Shown here one piece after another: positions 55,333 through 64,000 of a stretch of 64,000 bases of DNA. Position 1 is the stretch's first letter. Every line of letters starts with the position of its first letter. Source of the stretch: Telluribacter humicola (lineage in GTDB: Bacteria; Bacteroidota; Bacteroidia; Cytophagales; Spirosomataceae); NCBI RefSeq assembly GCF_017355935.1, contig NZ_JAFIQT010000002.1:620001-684000 (forward strand), given 5' to 3'. The notes under the pieces are model-generated. The model was given only the letters and a program-made list of their open reading frames with translations, was not told the origin of the DNA and searched no databases. The position numbers were made by a program, and so were the translations under genes.

Positions 55333-56499
55333 ATGATCCGGCATTTATTTAAATTAATATGGAATAAAAAGAGGGCGCACTCGCTGCTGATGGTGGAGAT
55401 CTGGGCTTCCTTTATGGTCTTATTCGGCGTGTTGTCGCTGATCGTGTACAACGTCCGCAACTACATGGAGCCAATTGGCTTCGACTACGAAGACCGCTGG
55501 GTACTGAATCTGTCCAACAACCAGGATACCGTAGCTGTTGGCGATAAAGTAGCCAGCATCATCCAGCGACTGAACCAGTACTCGGAAGTGGAGGAGGTGA
55601 CCCGTACGGGCTCAAATACCCCCTTTTCGATGAATACGATGAATAATTCGGTCAGCTATAAGGATGTCAGCACACTCACTAACTTTTATCCGGTGGATGA
55701 AAACTACGCCACAACAATGAACCTGCCTGTTGCAGCAGGTCGCTGGTTTAACAAAGCCGATGCGGTGGCAAAGCACGAACCCATTGTGATCAACAATGCT
55801 ACCCGCGAGAAACTGTTTGGTACTGAAAACCCAATAGGCAAGCTGGTGAAGCGGGATGACAAGTCATTCTGGCGGGTAGTGGGAGTGGTGGATAACTATA
55901 AAGCGAAAGGCGAATTTATGAGTGATGAACCAGGACTGTTTACGTTTATTAAGGATAAAAACGCCTGGGAAAAAGAATTTATCCTGAAAGTAAAGCCCGG
56001 TACCGATGCTAACTTTGAAGCCAAACTGGTAAGAGACATAGCCGGTATGGTCAAGGACTGGAACGTGGAGGTCACCTACATGACCGATTCCCGCAAAAAT
56101 CAGCATTCACTGACGCTGGTACCTGTGGTTATATTCCTGGTTATTTGTAGCTTTCTGCTGGTAAACGTGGCTTTGGGACTTTTCGGAATCCTAAACCTCA
56201 ACATAGCCAAGCGCAAGGACGAAATCGGTCTGCGCCGGGCCATGGGAGCGACCGAAAAGGCCGTAACCCGTCAGTTCCTGGGTGAGATATGGGTACTGGC
56301 TACCATCAGTATGCTGCTGGGCCTGTTGTTTGCAGTACAGTTTCCGCTGCTCCATGTGTTTGATATAGCGGGTGGTATCTATGTAGTGGCCATGGCGCTG
56401 GCAATGGGCGTGGTGTACCTCATCGTAACCCTCTGCGCCTGGTATCCCAGTCAGCAGGCATCGCGGATCCACCCGGCGGTGGCGCTGCACGCTGAATAA
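55333..56499 (+). CDS. MacB/FtsX-type ABC transporter permease 2
   Basis: 388 residues, same architecture as the preceding gene: N-terminal helix (about 18-40), MacB-PCD periplasmic part, and C-terminal FtsX helices with the coupling segment LNLNIAKRKDEIGLRRAMGAT. Sequence identity to permease 1 is low, so they are a heteromeric pair and not a recent duplication. Last gene of the efflux operon before an A+T-rich palindrome. Confidence 0.9.
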   Translation: MIRHLFKLIWNKKRAHSLLMVEIWASFMVLFGVLSLIVYNVRNYMEPIGFDYEDRWVLNLSNNQDTVAVGDKVASIIQRLNQYSEVEEVTRTGSNTPFSMNTMNNSVSYKDVSTLTNFYPVDENYATTMNLPVAAGRWFNKADAVAKHEPIVINNATREKLFGTENPIGKLVKRDDKSFWRVVGVVDNYKAKGEFMSDEPGLFTFIKDKNAWEKEFILKVKPGTDANFEAKLVRDIAGMVKDWNVEVTYMTDSRKNQHSLTLVPVVIFLVICSFLLVNVALGLFGILNLNIAKRKDEIGLRRAMGATEKAVTRQFLGEIWVLATISMLLGLLFAVQFPLLHVFDIAGGIYVVAMALAMGVVYLIVTLCAWYPSQQASRIHPAVALHAE

Positions 56500-56507
56500 T
56501 TAAGAAT

Positions 56508-56580
56508 GAATAATGTAGAATGTATAATGGTGGACAAAGCAGCCAGCAATTATACATTCTACATTATCAATTATACATTA
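56508..56580. repeat. A+T-rich palindromic repeat element, copy 2
   Basis: A perfect 19-base inverted repeat, ATAATGTAGAATGTATAAT (56510-56528) with its complement at 56549-56567, over a 20-base loop, then further TATACATTA. It shares 26 of 27 positions with the element near 40732-40758. It separates the efflux genes from the two-component genes and could act as a terminator, although it has little G+C. Confidence 0.7.
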
Positions 56581-56587
56581 CAACCCG

Positions 56588-57958
56588 ATGCTCCTCATAG
56601 TTGATGACGATATAGCGATCCGTACCTCCATGACACTGTTGTTCAGGAAGGAGGGGTTTGACGTAAAAAGCTGTGGCTCACCCACCGAAACCCTTGACTT
56701 TTTGCGAAGTAATACCCCTGAGTTGATCGTTCTGGACCTGAACTTCTCCATCGAGACGTCAGGGGAGGAGGGGATGCGGCTACTGGGTATCATCCGCGGC
56801 AAGTACCCAGCTATTCCTGTCATCCTGATTACGGGCTGGGGGAGCATAGACCTGGCAGTGCAGGGTATGAAAGTGGGAGCGCGTGATTTTATTACGAAGC
56901 CCTGGCAAAACGAGCACCTGCTGCAGTCGGTGCGAACGGCGCTGAACCTGGCCAATCAGAAGCCCCAATCAGCTACGCGCGCCAAACTAGACAAACAGTA
57001 CCAGTTTGAACACATAGTAGGTAATGACCCGAAGCTCCTCGACATTCTCGAAACCATCGGGCGCATTGCCAATACCGAAGCACCGGTATTGATTACGGGC
57101 GAGAGTGGTACGGGTAAAGAACTCATCGCCGAGGCCATTCACCTCAACAGTAAGCGTCGCCAGCGGCCGTTTATCAAGGTCAATCTGGGAGGTATATCGT
57201 CAACACTGTTTGAAAGTGAGCTCTTCGGTCACGTCAAGGGGGCCTTTACCGATGCCAAGTCGGATCGGATCGGGCGTTTTGAAATGGCGCACAAGGGGTC
57301 TATTTTTCTGGATGAAATAGGAGAACTGGATCTGTCAAGTCAGGTGAAACTACTGCGCGTATTGCAGGAGCGTACCTTCGAGCCACTGGGAAGCAGTAAG
57401 AGCCGGACGGTAGATGTACGGGTAGTGTGCGCCACGAACCGGAATCTTGAAGAAATGGTAGCGCAGGGTACTTTTCGGGAAGATCTTTTTTATCGTATCA
57501 ACCTTATTACTGTAAAACTACCCGCTCTGCGCGAGCGCCCCGACGATATACCGGTACTGGCAGAGTCTTTTGTTAATAACCTGAAGACCATCTACGAGCG
57601 GCCTAACCTCCGAATCAGTCCCGCCGCTATGAAGTGGCTGGCTACCCTGCAGCTACCAGGCAACATCCGGCAGTTGAAGAATATCGTGGAGCGGACGGTA
57701 CTATTATCTAACCAGGACTTGCTTGAAGCGGCAGAATTTCAGCGTAACCTTACCTCCGGCCCGGTACCTTCCGTGCAGAAGTCGCTGCCCGAGGTAGGTA
57801 CCATGACGCTAGAGGAGATCGAGTACCAGATGATCCGGCGGGCTATGGATTTTCACCACAATAAAGTATCCAAGGTCGCCCGTTCGCTGGGTATTACCCG
57901 ATTTGCCCTGTACCGCCGACTTGAGAAGTTCGGTATCTCTTACGATTCAGAAAGTTGA
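56588..57958 (+). CDS. Sigma-54-dependent response regulator (NtrC type)
   Basis: 456 residues: receiver domain (1-120; DDD near 6-8, phospho-acceptor Asp in VLDLNFS, FITKPW Lys), AAA+ sigma-54 activator domain (about 140-370; Walker A GESGTGKE) and a C-terminal Fis-type helix-turn-helix (VARSLGITRFALYRRLEKFG). The sigma-54 contact loop reads GAFTDA in place of GAFTGA. The gene follows the efflux set on the same strand and its stop overlaps the kinase start (TGATG), so it probably controls the efflux genes. Confidence 0.92.
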   Translation: MLLIVDDDIAIRTSMTLLFRKEGFDVKSCGSPTETLDFLRSNTPELIVLDLNFSIETSGEEGMRLLGIIRGKYPAIPVILITGWGSIDLAVQGMKVGARDFITKPWQNEHLLQSVRTALNLANQKPQSATRAKLDKQYQFEHIVGNDPKLLDILETIGRIANTEAPVLITGESGTGKELIAEAIHLNSKRRQRPFIKVNLGGISSTLFESELFGHVKGAFTDAKSDRIGRFEMAHKGSIFLDEIGELDLSSQVKLLRVLQERTFEPLGSSKSRTVDVRVVCATNRNLEEMVAQGTFREDLFYRINLITVKLPALRERPDDIPVLAESFVNNLKTIYERPNLRISPAAMKWLATLQLPGNIRQLKNIVERTVLLSNQDLLEAAEFQRNLTSGPVPSVQKSLPEVGTMTLEEIEYQMIRRAMDFHHNKVSKVARSLGITRFALYRRLEKFGISYDSES

Positions 57959-59262
57959 TGAAGTTTTCTCTCCGTACCCGTTACATCCTGTTTGTTGTCC
58001 TCCTGCACGCGGCGCTCATCTTTCTGACGTTCAACTGGCTCAAGGAAGATCAACTCCTGTTTATCGCTTCTGAGGTACTACTGGTACTTTCGATTCTCGC
58101 CTCCATTCAGATCTACCGCGATTTTCTACGGCCCATCGAGTTTGTACGGGCGGGCATCGAGGCGATCAAGGATCGCGATTTTACCATCAAGTTTGTACCT
58201 TCAGGTAAGAGCGAGATAGATGTACTGATCAATGTGTATAACCTTATGATTGATCAACTCCGACTGGAGCGTACAAAACTTAACGAGCAGCACTACTTTC
58301 TCGAAAAGCTGATTGAAGCATCACCCATCGCTATCCTGATCCTGGACTTTGACGAAAAGATTACGACTGTCAACAGCCGCGCCAGATCTATGCTGAGCCT
58401 GGGGGGGCTCGATTGTGAGGGAAAGGGGCTGGATGAGCTGGAGACTCCCATATTGAATCAATTGGCCGGCATCCAGGATGGTCAGTCACGCACCATCAAA
58501 AATAACGGGGTAGAGACCTACAAAGTACAGCGCTCGCACTTCATGGACCGGGGCTTCCGCAGATCTTTCCTGATGGTGGAAGAACTGACGGCGGATATAC
58601 TTGAGTCAGAGAAAAAGGCCTACGGCAAGGTGATCCGGATGATGGCCCACGAGGTCAACAATACCATGGGAGCCACGGATTCCATCATTCAGACTACCCT
58701 CAGCTACCTGCCCGACGAGGAGTATAAGGAGCTGAAAGATGCCCTGCGTATTGCTACCGAACGCAACCGACAGTTGAGCCGCTTTATGCGCAACTTTGCG
58801 GATGTAGTACGTTTGCCGCTGCCCCATCGTGAACTGACCGACCTGAACAAGCTGATCATGGATGTGGCCCTGTTTATGCAACCCATGGCTGCGCAACGTG
58901 GTGTAGTTATAAAGACTTCAAGTGTCGATTCAAGTATTCAGGTTGCACTGGATAGGGGACAAATCGAGCAGGTACTGGTCAACGTTTTTAAGAATGCCAT
59001 GGAAGCCTGCGAGAGCGGGAATGAAATCCGGGTCGCGGTATCAGAGTACAGAATCGTAATCCGTAATAATGGTATACCAATACCCGTGGCCGTAGAGTCC
59101 CAGCTTTTTAATCCTTTCTTCAGTACCAAGCCCGACGGACAGGGCATAGGCCTCACCCTTACCCGTGATATCCTGCTCAATCATGGCTACACCTTCTCCC
59201 TGCGTTCCAAGCCCGACAGCTGGACGGAGTTCACCATTGACCTACATAGGGAGCTTGATTAG
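57958..59262 (+). CDS. Sensor histidine kinase
   Basis: 434 residues from ATG 57958 (one base overlap with the regulator stop). Two N-terminal membrane helices (about 7-25 and 32-50) with almost no periplasmic loop, a HAMP-like segment, a PAS domain (about 115-200; LIEASPIAILILDFDEKITTVN), the phospho-acceptor His in MMAHEVNNTMG and an HATPase_c domain with NAMEAC (N box), IRNNG and GQGIGLTL (G boxes). The short loop suggests it senses inside the membrane or the cytosol. Partner of the preceding regulator. Confidence 0.92.
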   Translation: MKFSLRTRYILFVVLLHAALIFLTFNWLKEDQLLFIASEVLLVLSILASIQIYRDFLRPIEFVRAGIEAIKDRDFTIKFVPSGKSEIDVLINVYNLMIDQLRLERTKLNEQHYFLEKLIEASPIAILILDFDEKITTVNSRARSMLSLGGLDCEGKGLDELETPILNQLAGIQDGQSRTIKNNGVETYKVQRSHFMDRGFRRSFLMVEELTADILESEKKAYGKVIRMMAHEVNNTMGATDSIIQTTLSYLPDEEYKELKDALRIATERNRQLSRFMRNFADVVRLPLPHRELTDLNKLIMDVALFMQPMAAQRGVVIKTSSVDSSIQVALDRGQIEQVLVNVFKNAMEACESGNEIRVAVSEYRIVIRNNGIPIPVAVESQLFNPFFSTKPDGQGIGLTLTRDILLNHGYTFSLRSKPDSWTEFTIDLHRELD

Positions 59263-59852
59263 TTAGAGGAGGAGCGTCCCGGTTCGGGGATATTACCTGT
59301 GCGTTTGTATTCTTGTAGCCAGGATTTATGGATACTATCCGCGGAGAGGTAGAAGTCGTATAGCTCCCGCATATCCTGTTGATAGTTACCAGTCAGGTAC
59401 AGGGGCGAACGTACCGTCACGGTCTTACTTTTATGGTCGAAGACGACCGGTATAAGGGGTACTTCGGCGCCCAGGGCCATAAAGTAAAAACCGGTCTTGA
59501 TCCGCGCTACATCCGAACGGGTACCTTCGGGAGCCAGTGAGATATGCATCGAACTATTGTTTCGGAAGGTTTCTACTACCGCATCTACCTGGTTCTTATT
59601 TCTGGAACGATCTACCGGATAGCCTCCAAGTGCCCGGAACAACCAGCCTGAGTACCACTTGAAAAGCTCCTGCTTAGCCAGGTACCCAATCCAGATTTTG
59701 AGAGTTGCCCGTGTACCCAGACCCACCAGAAAATCCCAGTTAGAGGTATGGGGTATAACTACCCAAATTGCTTTTGGTACTTGATGGGGAGGTGGACCTA
59801 CTACTTTCCAACCCGCAATTCGAAAGATATAGGCAATGAGTGATCGCAACAT
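59259..59852 (-). CDS. 1-acyl-glycerol-3-phosphate acyltransferase-like protein (PlsC type)
   Basis: A 197-residue acyltransferase. Seen: WVVIPHTSNWDFLVGLG (H-x4-D catalytic motif), GGYPVDRS and SLAPEGTRS (EGTR substrate motif). Usually it transfers an acyl chain to lysophosphatidic acid; the short form could act on another lipid. It overlaps the kinase stop by 4 bases, tail to tail. It follows the site-2 protease gene by 3 bases. Confidence 0.87.
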   Translation of the reverse strand: MLRSLIAYIFRIAGWKVVGPPPHQVPKAIWVVIPHTSNWDFLVGLGTRATLKIWIGYLAKQELFKWYSGWLFRALGGYPVDRSRNKNQVDAVVETFRNNSSMHISLAPEGTRSDVARIKTGFYFMALGAEVPLIPVVFDHKSKTVTVRSPLYLTGNYQQDMRELYDFYLSADSIHKSWLQEYKRTGNIPEPGRSSSN

Positions 59853-59855
59853 AGG

Positions 59856-60995
59856 CTATATGATCACAAAAGGCTTTGGACTAAAGCAGATGATAAAGAC
59901 GAGCAAAGCCAGACAACCCAATATGATTCGTGCTATACCCAAAGGTTCATTCTGCTCCGTTTCGGGATGATACACGCCTAAAAACCTGCCCAGAATAAAT
60001 ATAAACGGCAGGAAGCCCGGATAACCATCCCACTCGGGGCGGAGGAAAGCCAGGGCAAACTGTACCAGCACAATCATTAGGCTCAGCATGAGCGCGGTGC
60101 GTGGATTGTCAGCAACCTTTCCCAGACAGATGTACAGAAAGTAAATATAGAAGAACAGGTAGGCCAGCAGTGTGAAAAACTCCTCATCATCGGGTACCGA
60201 GAACTCTTCCGGACGAAATAGCCCCAGGCCGGCATAGGTCGCAAATAGAACGAACAGAGCCGGAGCAATGGCACTGAACCGCTTCCGGCCCAGCAGGCCG
60301 TACAGGATATGGCCGCCATCCAACTGACCAATAGGAATGAGGTTAAGAGAAGTAAAGAATAGCGCCAGATAACCCGCAAACAGGTACGGGTAATGCACTA
60401 TTTCGTTGGGGTGGGGCAGCAAGGCCGGATCAGCCACGTACGTCTTAAACAGCCAGAAAAGAATGTTATCACCCAACCGAAGGTTACCGGCCGCATTTTC
60501 GTATGCAAACTGTGGATAGCTGAATCCGTAGCGCTCGTATTCGGGGTGAATGGTAAAAATATACTCCGGCGGAGGTAGGTGCGTAAATCCGTACCATAGT
60601 ACTCCCAGGGCCGCCACAAAGCCGGCTAATGGTCCGGCGATACCAATATCAAAAAACTTCTTACGTGAGCGAACGATGGAGGTAATGCGGATAAAGGCGC
60701 CCATGGTACCTATGCTCTGCGTAATTCCGAACCAGATGGGGATGTAGTACGGAAGCGTTACTCCTACCTGATGCGCTTTGGCCGTAAAATAATGGCCAAA
60801 CTCGTGTACGGTGAGGATAAACAGAAAAGGGATGGAGAAGTGGAACCCCTGCAGGAAATGAGACCATCTCAGAGGGTTATCCACGTATACAAACAAATTC
60901 CCGAATATCCACTCTGCTCCAGCGAGCGTGGTTGTTATAATGGTAACAACAAACAGGAGTCCCTGGATCAGGTAGGTACGGGTATTAGGCGACAT
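59856..60995 (-). CDS. Site-2 protease family membrane metalloprotease
   Basis: 379 residues with about nine membrane helices. Zinc-site motif VHEFGHYFTA (HExxH, about residue 63) and NLIPIGQLDGGHI (the N-P-x-D-G-type partner, near residue 218). No PDZ domain, so the short Bacteroidota S2P type. Such enzymes cut substrates inside the membrane, often anti-sigma factors. Its start overlaps the HAD gene stop by 11 bases, so the two are coupled. Confidence 0.9.
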   Translation of the reverse strand: MSPNTRTYLIQGLLFVVTIITTTLAGAEWIFGNLFVYVDNPLRWSHFLQGFHFSIPFLFILTVHEFGHYFTAKAHQVGVTLPYYIPIWFGITQSIGTMGAFIRITSIVRSRKKFFDIGIAGPLAGFVAALGVLWYGFTHLPPPEYIFTIHPEYERYGFSYPQFAYENAAGNLRLGDNILFWLFKTYVADPALLPHPNEIVHYPYLFAGYLALFFTSLNLIPIGQLDGGHILYGLLGRKRFSAIAPALFVLFATYAGLGLFRPEEFSVPDDEEFFTLLAYLFFYIYFLYICLGKVADNPRTALMLSLMIVLVQFALAFLRPEWDGYPGFLPFIFILGRFLGVYHPETEQNEPLGIARIILGCLALLVFIICFSPKPFVII

Positions 60996-61617
60996 AGTCT
61001 TTCAGGTAGTCCAGTATGGTAGTTGGTTTCTGGACGTGGATGGTATGGATGCCAAGCTCAGAAGCAGCCTGGATATTAGCGGCATTGTCATCCAGGAATA
61101 GCGTTTCTTCAGCCTTGATACCGGCTTCTTCCAGTACCTTCAGATAAATAGCATGATCGGGTTTCATGACACCCATTTCGTAGGAAAGAAACAGCTTGTT
61201 AAATAGCTCGTCAAGGCGGGGTACTCCCGAAGCCTTTTCCAGAATAGCGTTGACTTCTGTAATATGGATAGGACTGGTGTTGCTGAGCAGGAATAAATTA
61301 TACCGCTCACGCAGCTTTTGAAGAAGTTCTATGCGGGCCGGAGGGATGTCCAGGAGCAGGGTGTTCCAGGCTTTGTTGATCGTAGCGTCGTCCCAGTCTT
61401 CCTTTTTCAGGATCTGGCGTACATACGATCGGAAAGCGGCTTCGTCAAGCTCCCCCGTCTCAAACTGCCGGAAAAGATCCTTCTCCCTGAATAGCTCAAT
61501 GACTTCGGCTTCCTCCTGCCCGCATAGTTCGGCAAATGACCGGGCTGCCAGCGGAACATCTATGTTAATGATTACATCTCCCAGATCGAAAATGATATTC
61601 TTTATTTGTTCTTGCAC
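60985..61617 (-). CDS. HAD-superfamily hydrolase
   Basis: 210 residues. Motif I IIFDLGDVIINID (the second Asp of the usual DxD is replaced by Gly: FDLGDV, as in the YihX/epoxide-hydrolase-N type family), motif II FLLSNTSPIH, motif III Lys in MGVMKPDHAIY and motif IV LFLDDNAANIQAA. A sugar-phosphate or related phosphatase is likely. GTG start at 61617: no earlier ATG exists before the motif. Confidence 0.85.
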   Translation of the reverse strand: MQEQIKNIIFDLGDVIINIDVPLAARSFAELCGQEEAEVIELFREKDLFRQFETGELDEAAFRSYVRQILKKEDWDDATINKAWNTLLLDIPPARIELLQKLRERYNLFLLSNTSPIHITEVNAILEKASGVPRLDELFNKLFLSYEMGVMKPDHAIYLKVLEEAGIKAEETLFLDDNAANIQAASELGIHTIHVQKPTTILDYLKDYVA

Positions 61618-61657
61618 AGCTCCTGATATTACTTCTTAGGTTAATACTATGTTCTTA

Positions 61658-62611
61658 TTATTCAATGACCACACCCATTGAGCAGAACTTCTCAATACGC
61701 TGATCGATCCGCTCTTCAGCGCTCAGCTTCGACAGCTCGGCTATTTCTTCCAGGATCACCTTTTTCAGGATTTCAGCCATACGGTCGTGGTCCAGGTGGG
61801 CACCTCCCAGCGGCTCAGGAACAACACCATCAACCAGTTTGTTTTCCTTCATATCGCGGGCCGTTACTTTCATGGCTTCGGCAGCCTGCTCTTTGTAGTC
61901 CCAGCTACGCCAGAGGATGGTCGAACAGTTCTCAGGAGATATTACAGAGTACCAGGTATTTTCGAGCATCAGTACCCGGTCGCCAATGGCGATACCCAGG
62001 GCTCCACCCGATGCTCCTTCACCGATCACGATACAGATGACAGGTACCTTCAGCATGAACATCTCCTTGAGGTTGCGGGCAATAGCCTCGCCCTGTCCGC
62101 GCTCTTCGGCCTCGAGACCGGGAAACGCACCCGGCGTATCAATGAGGGTAACGATGGGTTTGTTAAATTTCTCAGCCAGCTTCATCAGGCGCAGGGCTTT
62201 GCGGTACCCTTCGGGATTGGGCATACCGAAGTTACGGTGCTGACGCTCTTTGGTATTGCGTCCTTTTTGCTGTCCGAGGAGCAGTACGCTCTGGCCGCCG
62301 ATGTTGGCAAATCCACCAATAATGGCCGGATCGTCGCGGATCTGGCGGTCGCCGTGCAGCTCAATAAACTCATCGCACATGAGCTTGATGTAGTCGAGCG
62401 TGTAGGGGCGATCGGGATGCCGTGATAGCTGAACGCGCTGCCAGCGGGTGAGGTTTTCAAAAATCTCTCTGCGAAGAGTAATAATACTGCTTTCTAAAGA
62501 AGAGGTAGCCGTCGACACGTCAACATTGTTTTCCTCAGCCAGCTTTTTCATTTCTGCGAGCTTGCTTTCAAGCTCGGCAATAGGTTTTTCAAAATCGAGA
62601 TACGTTCTCAT
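61658..62611 (-). CDS. accA: Acetyl-CoA carboxylase carboxyltransferase subunit alpha
   Basis: A 317-residue subunit of acetyl-CoA carboxylase, transferring the carboxyl group from biotin to acetyl-CoA to make malonyl-CoA, the first step of fatty-acid synthesis. Seen: [20 protein letters not shown] at the N-terminus, [44 protein letters not shown] and [17 protein letters not shown]. Normal length. Tandem hairpin repeats lie in its 5' leader. accD is not in the window. Confidence 0.96.
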   Translation of the reverse strand: MRTYLDFEKPIAELESKLAEMKKLAEENNVDVSTATSSLESSIITLRREIFENLTRWQRVQLSRHPDRPYTLDYIKLMCDEFIELHGDRQIRDDPAIIGGFANIGGQSVLLLGQQKGRNTKERQHRNFGMPNPEGYRKALRLMKLAEKFNKPIVTLIDTPGAFPGLEAEERGQGEAIARNLKEMFMLKVPVICIVIGEGASGGALGIAIGDRVLMLENTWYSVISPENCSTILWRSWDYKEQAAEAMKVTARDMKENKLVDGVVPEPLGGAHLDHDRMAEILKKVILEEIAELSKLSAEERIDQRIEKFCSMGVVIE

Positions 62612-62645
62612 AATTTAGGTTACGTCCGATACTTACAGATTCGAC

Positions 62646-62693
62646 CACTTCGGTGGTCCGACACTTCGGTGGTCCGACACTTCGGTGGTCCGA
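62646..62693 (-). repeat. Three tandem 16-base repeats with UUCG-like hairpins upstream of accA
   Basis: CACTTCGGTGGTCCGA repeated three times without a mismatch (62646, 62662, 62678), with a partial fourth (CGGTCCGA) at 62702-62709. Each unit can fold as (A)CCAC-TTCG-GTGG or CAC-TTCG-GTG, a stable tetraloop hairpin. The repeat lies in the 98-base gap between the downstream metallo-hydrolase stop and the accA start. Confidence 0.8.
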
Positions 62694-62709
62694 CAACACA
62701 ACGGTCCGA

Positions 62710-64000
62710 CTATAATTCAAAGGTTTGCCCGCGCTCGGGTATAGCTACCTCCTGGTAACCGGTTGAGTGCAGAGTATTCTGAAAATCAAGCATACTCTGG
62801 TGTTCTCCATGGACCAGGAAGATCTTCTTCAAGCGACTGGCATCCTGGTTCTTTACAAATGTCAGCAGGTCTTCACGGTCTCCGTGGCCGCTAAATACGT
62901 CAATTTTTTCTATATTCGCCAAGACCGGCATCTTCTTGCCCTTGATGATGATATTGTCCTGACCGTTGAGCAGGCGCCAGCCGAGGGTACCTTCCGAGGC
63001 ATACCCGATCATCAGGATAGTTGCGTACGGATTACCAATATTAGCCGCTACGTGCTGCTCTACGCGTCCTCCCTGCACCATTCCCGACGATGATATAATG
63101 ATGCACGGCTCGTTGTAGTTGGATATAGCACGGCTGGCATCGGTGCTTTCGAGGTAGATCAGGTTTTCGAAGTCAAAGAGCATATCATTATCCTCCTTAA
63201 ACTCCCGGGCTTCCTTGTTCATCAGCCGTACGTGCTTCTGGTACACCTTGGTACTACCATAGGCCAGCGGACTATCCGAGAATACCTTAATGGGGGGCAG
63301 GTTGTGCTCCACATACAAGCGATTGAGCGTATACAGCAGCGCCTGAGTACGGCCTACGCTGAATGAAGGGATGATCAGTCGCCCCGGTATCTCGACACAG
63401 GTACGCTGGATAACATCGGCCAGTGCTACTTCGGGTGAGCGTTTATCTTCGTGCAACCGGTTGCCGTAGGTACTTTCACAGATGAGGTAATCCACCTGTG
63501 GGACCGACTGCGGATCTAAAAGCAGGGGATAGTTTCTGCGACCAATATCTCCCGAGAAGCACAAGGTCTTTTTCTCCCCATTTTCCCAAACCTCAACATA
63601 AATATGAGCGGCACCCAGCAGGTGACCCGCCGGGATATAAGTCACGGCTACATGGTCGGCAATGCGGTAGCGCTGGCCAAAGGCCACGGGTACAAAGTTA
63701 TCAAGCGCTTCGTTTACCTGTTTTTCCAGAAAGAAATCCTTCGGTACTACCTTGGCTTTCTTGCCCCGCTTACGGTTGGTACTGCCATTCTGGGTATTCA
63801 GGCGCTTCTGGTGTAGCATGGCCGCATCCTTCAGGAGCAGAGCCGTCAGTCCGTAAGTAGGATCAGTACATACTACTCTTCCTTCAAATCCTTCTTTGTA
63901 CAGGTTGGGGATGTTACCGGAGTGGTCAATGTGGGCGTGGGTAAGAAGTACGGTATTTATCAGGGAAGCATCGAACGGGAAAACGCTTTTTTGTTGTTGA
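62710..64000 (-). CDS. MBL-fold beta-CASP nuclease-type hydrolase, N-terminus beyond window
   Basis: Partial, at least 430 residues; the frame is open to base 64000. It has the metallo-beta-lactamase zinc motif LLTHAHIDHSG (HxHxDH), SGDIGRR, ICESTYGNR, and the beta-CASP region with FSVGRTQALLYTL, VFSDSPLAYGST, IISSSGMVQGGRV and VFSGHGDREDL. It belongs to the YSH1/CPSF73-like exoribonuclease or endonuclease type, probably processing RNA. ATG 63819 is internal. Stop 62710 is 98 bases before the accA start on the same strand. Confidence 0.9.
   Translation of the reverse strand, partial: QQQKSVFPFDASLINTVLLTHAHIDHSGNIPNLYKEGFEGRVVCTDPTYGLTALLLKDAAMLHQKRLNTQNGSTNRKRGKKAKVVPKDFFLEKQVNEALDNFVPVAFGQRYRIADHVAVTYIPAGHLLGAAHIYVEVWENGEKKTLCFSGDIGRRNYPLLLDPQSVPQVDYLICESTYGNRLHEDKRSPEVALADVIQRTCVEIPGRLIIPSFSVGRTQALLYTLNRLYVEHNLPPIKVFSDSPLAYGSTKVYQKHVRLMNKEAREFKEDNDMLFDFENLIYLESTDASRAISNYNEPCIIISSSGMVQGGRVEQHVAANIGNPYATILMIGYASEGTLGWRLLNGQDNIIIKGKKMPVLANIEKIDVFSGHGDREDLLTFVKNQDASRLKKIFLVHGEHQSMLDFQNTLHSTGYQEVAIPERGQTFEL

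Noticed and set aside
62646-62710. Short tandem repeat as a CRISPR array
   Set aside because: Units are adjacent with no spacers, and no cas gene is present.

Overview
The window is a piece of a Bacteroidota chromosome, most likely from the Cytophagales (Spirosoma-like). The evidence is a SusC/SusD starch locus, SPII lipoproteins, DUF4403 and DUF2279 families, -7 boxes of the TAnnTTTG type, and a Bacteroidota-type rnpB. No tRNA or rRNA gene was seen.

Layout. 1-9.2 kb (- strand): a starch-utilisation operon, susC, susD, a SusE/F-like starch-binding lipoprotein, an archaeal-type GH13 alpha-amylase lipoprotein and a GH13 neopullulanase-like enzyme cut by the window edge. Upstream lies an unusual regulator (9.2-11.1 kb): two secreted starch-binding modules, about seven membrane helices and an AraC-type DNA-binding domain in one chain, a likely direct starch sensor for the operon. 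11.2-44.8 kb: mostly housekeeping genes: mltG, a YbgC thioesterase, BrkB, a glycosyltransferase, a YrdC/Sua5 protein, clpC, fabG, a VWA protein, a Smr protein, DUF4403, rnpB, an OmpA protein, rpsP-rimM-trmD, rluD, a Kef antiporter, a lone sufB, hldD, a QueD-like gene, lpxB, a diheme cytochrome and a flavin monooxygenase.

44.85-50.24 kb is an accessory island and the most interesting part. Three A+T-rich, co-oriented genes (proline dehydrogenase-like, RibD/DHFR-like, DUF1871-like) are each followed by a long imperfect palindrome. The three palindromes differ in stem sequence but share AAC/GTT ends and two internal motifs. The first bases of each gene unit are complementary to the first bases of its own downstream palindrome, exactly as in integron cassettes, where a circularised cassette rebuilds attC. 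The array starts about 170 bp after a tyrosine recombinase gene and ends, to the base, where a Crp/Fnr gene remnant begins. The recombinase has one in-frame stop; the adjacent ssb gene has two and the next gene (DinB/DUF1569-like) has two. This looks like a decayed, non-canonical integron-like system of Bacteroidota, with non-IntI recombinase.

50.56-59.26 kb (+ strand): a tripartite ABC efflux set (HlyD adaptor, TolC channel, ATPase, two MacB/FtsX permeases) followed by a sigma-54-type response regulator and its histidine kinase. 59.26-64 kb (- strand): PlsC-like acyltransferase, site-2 protease, HAD hydrolase, accA, and a beta-CASP metallo-hydrolase cut by the window edge.
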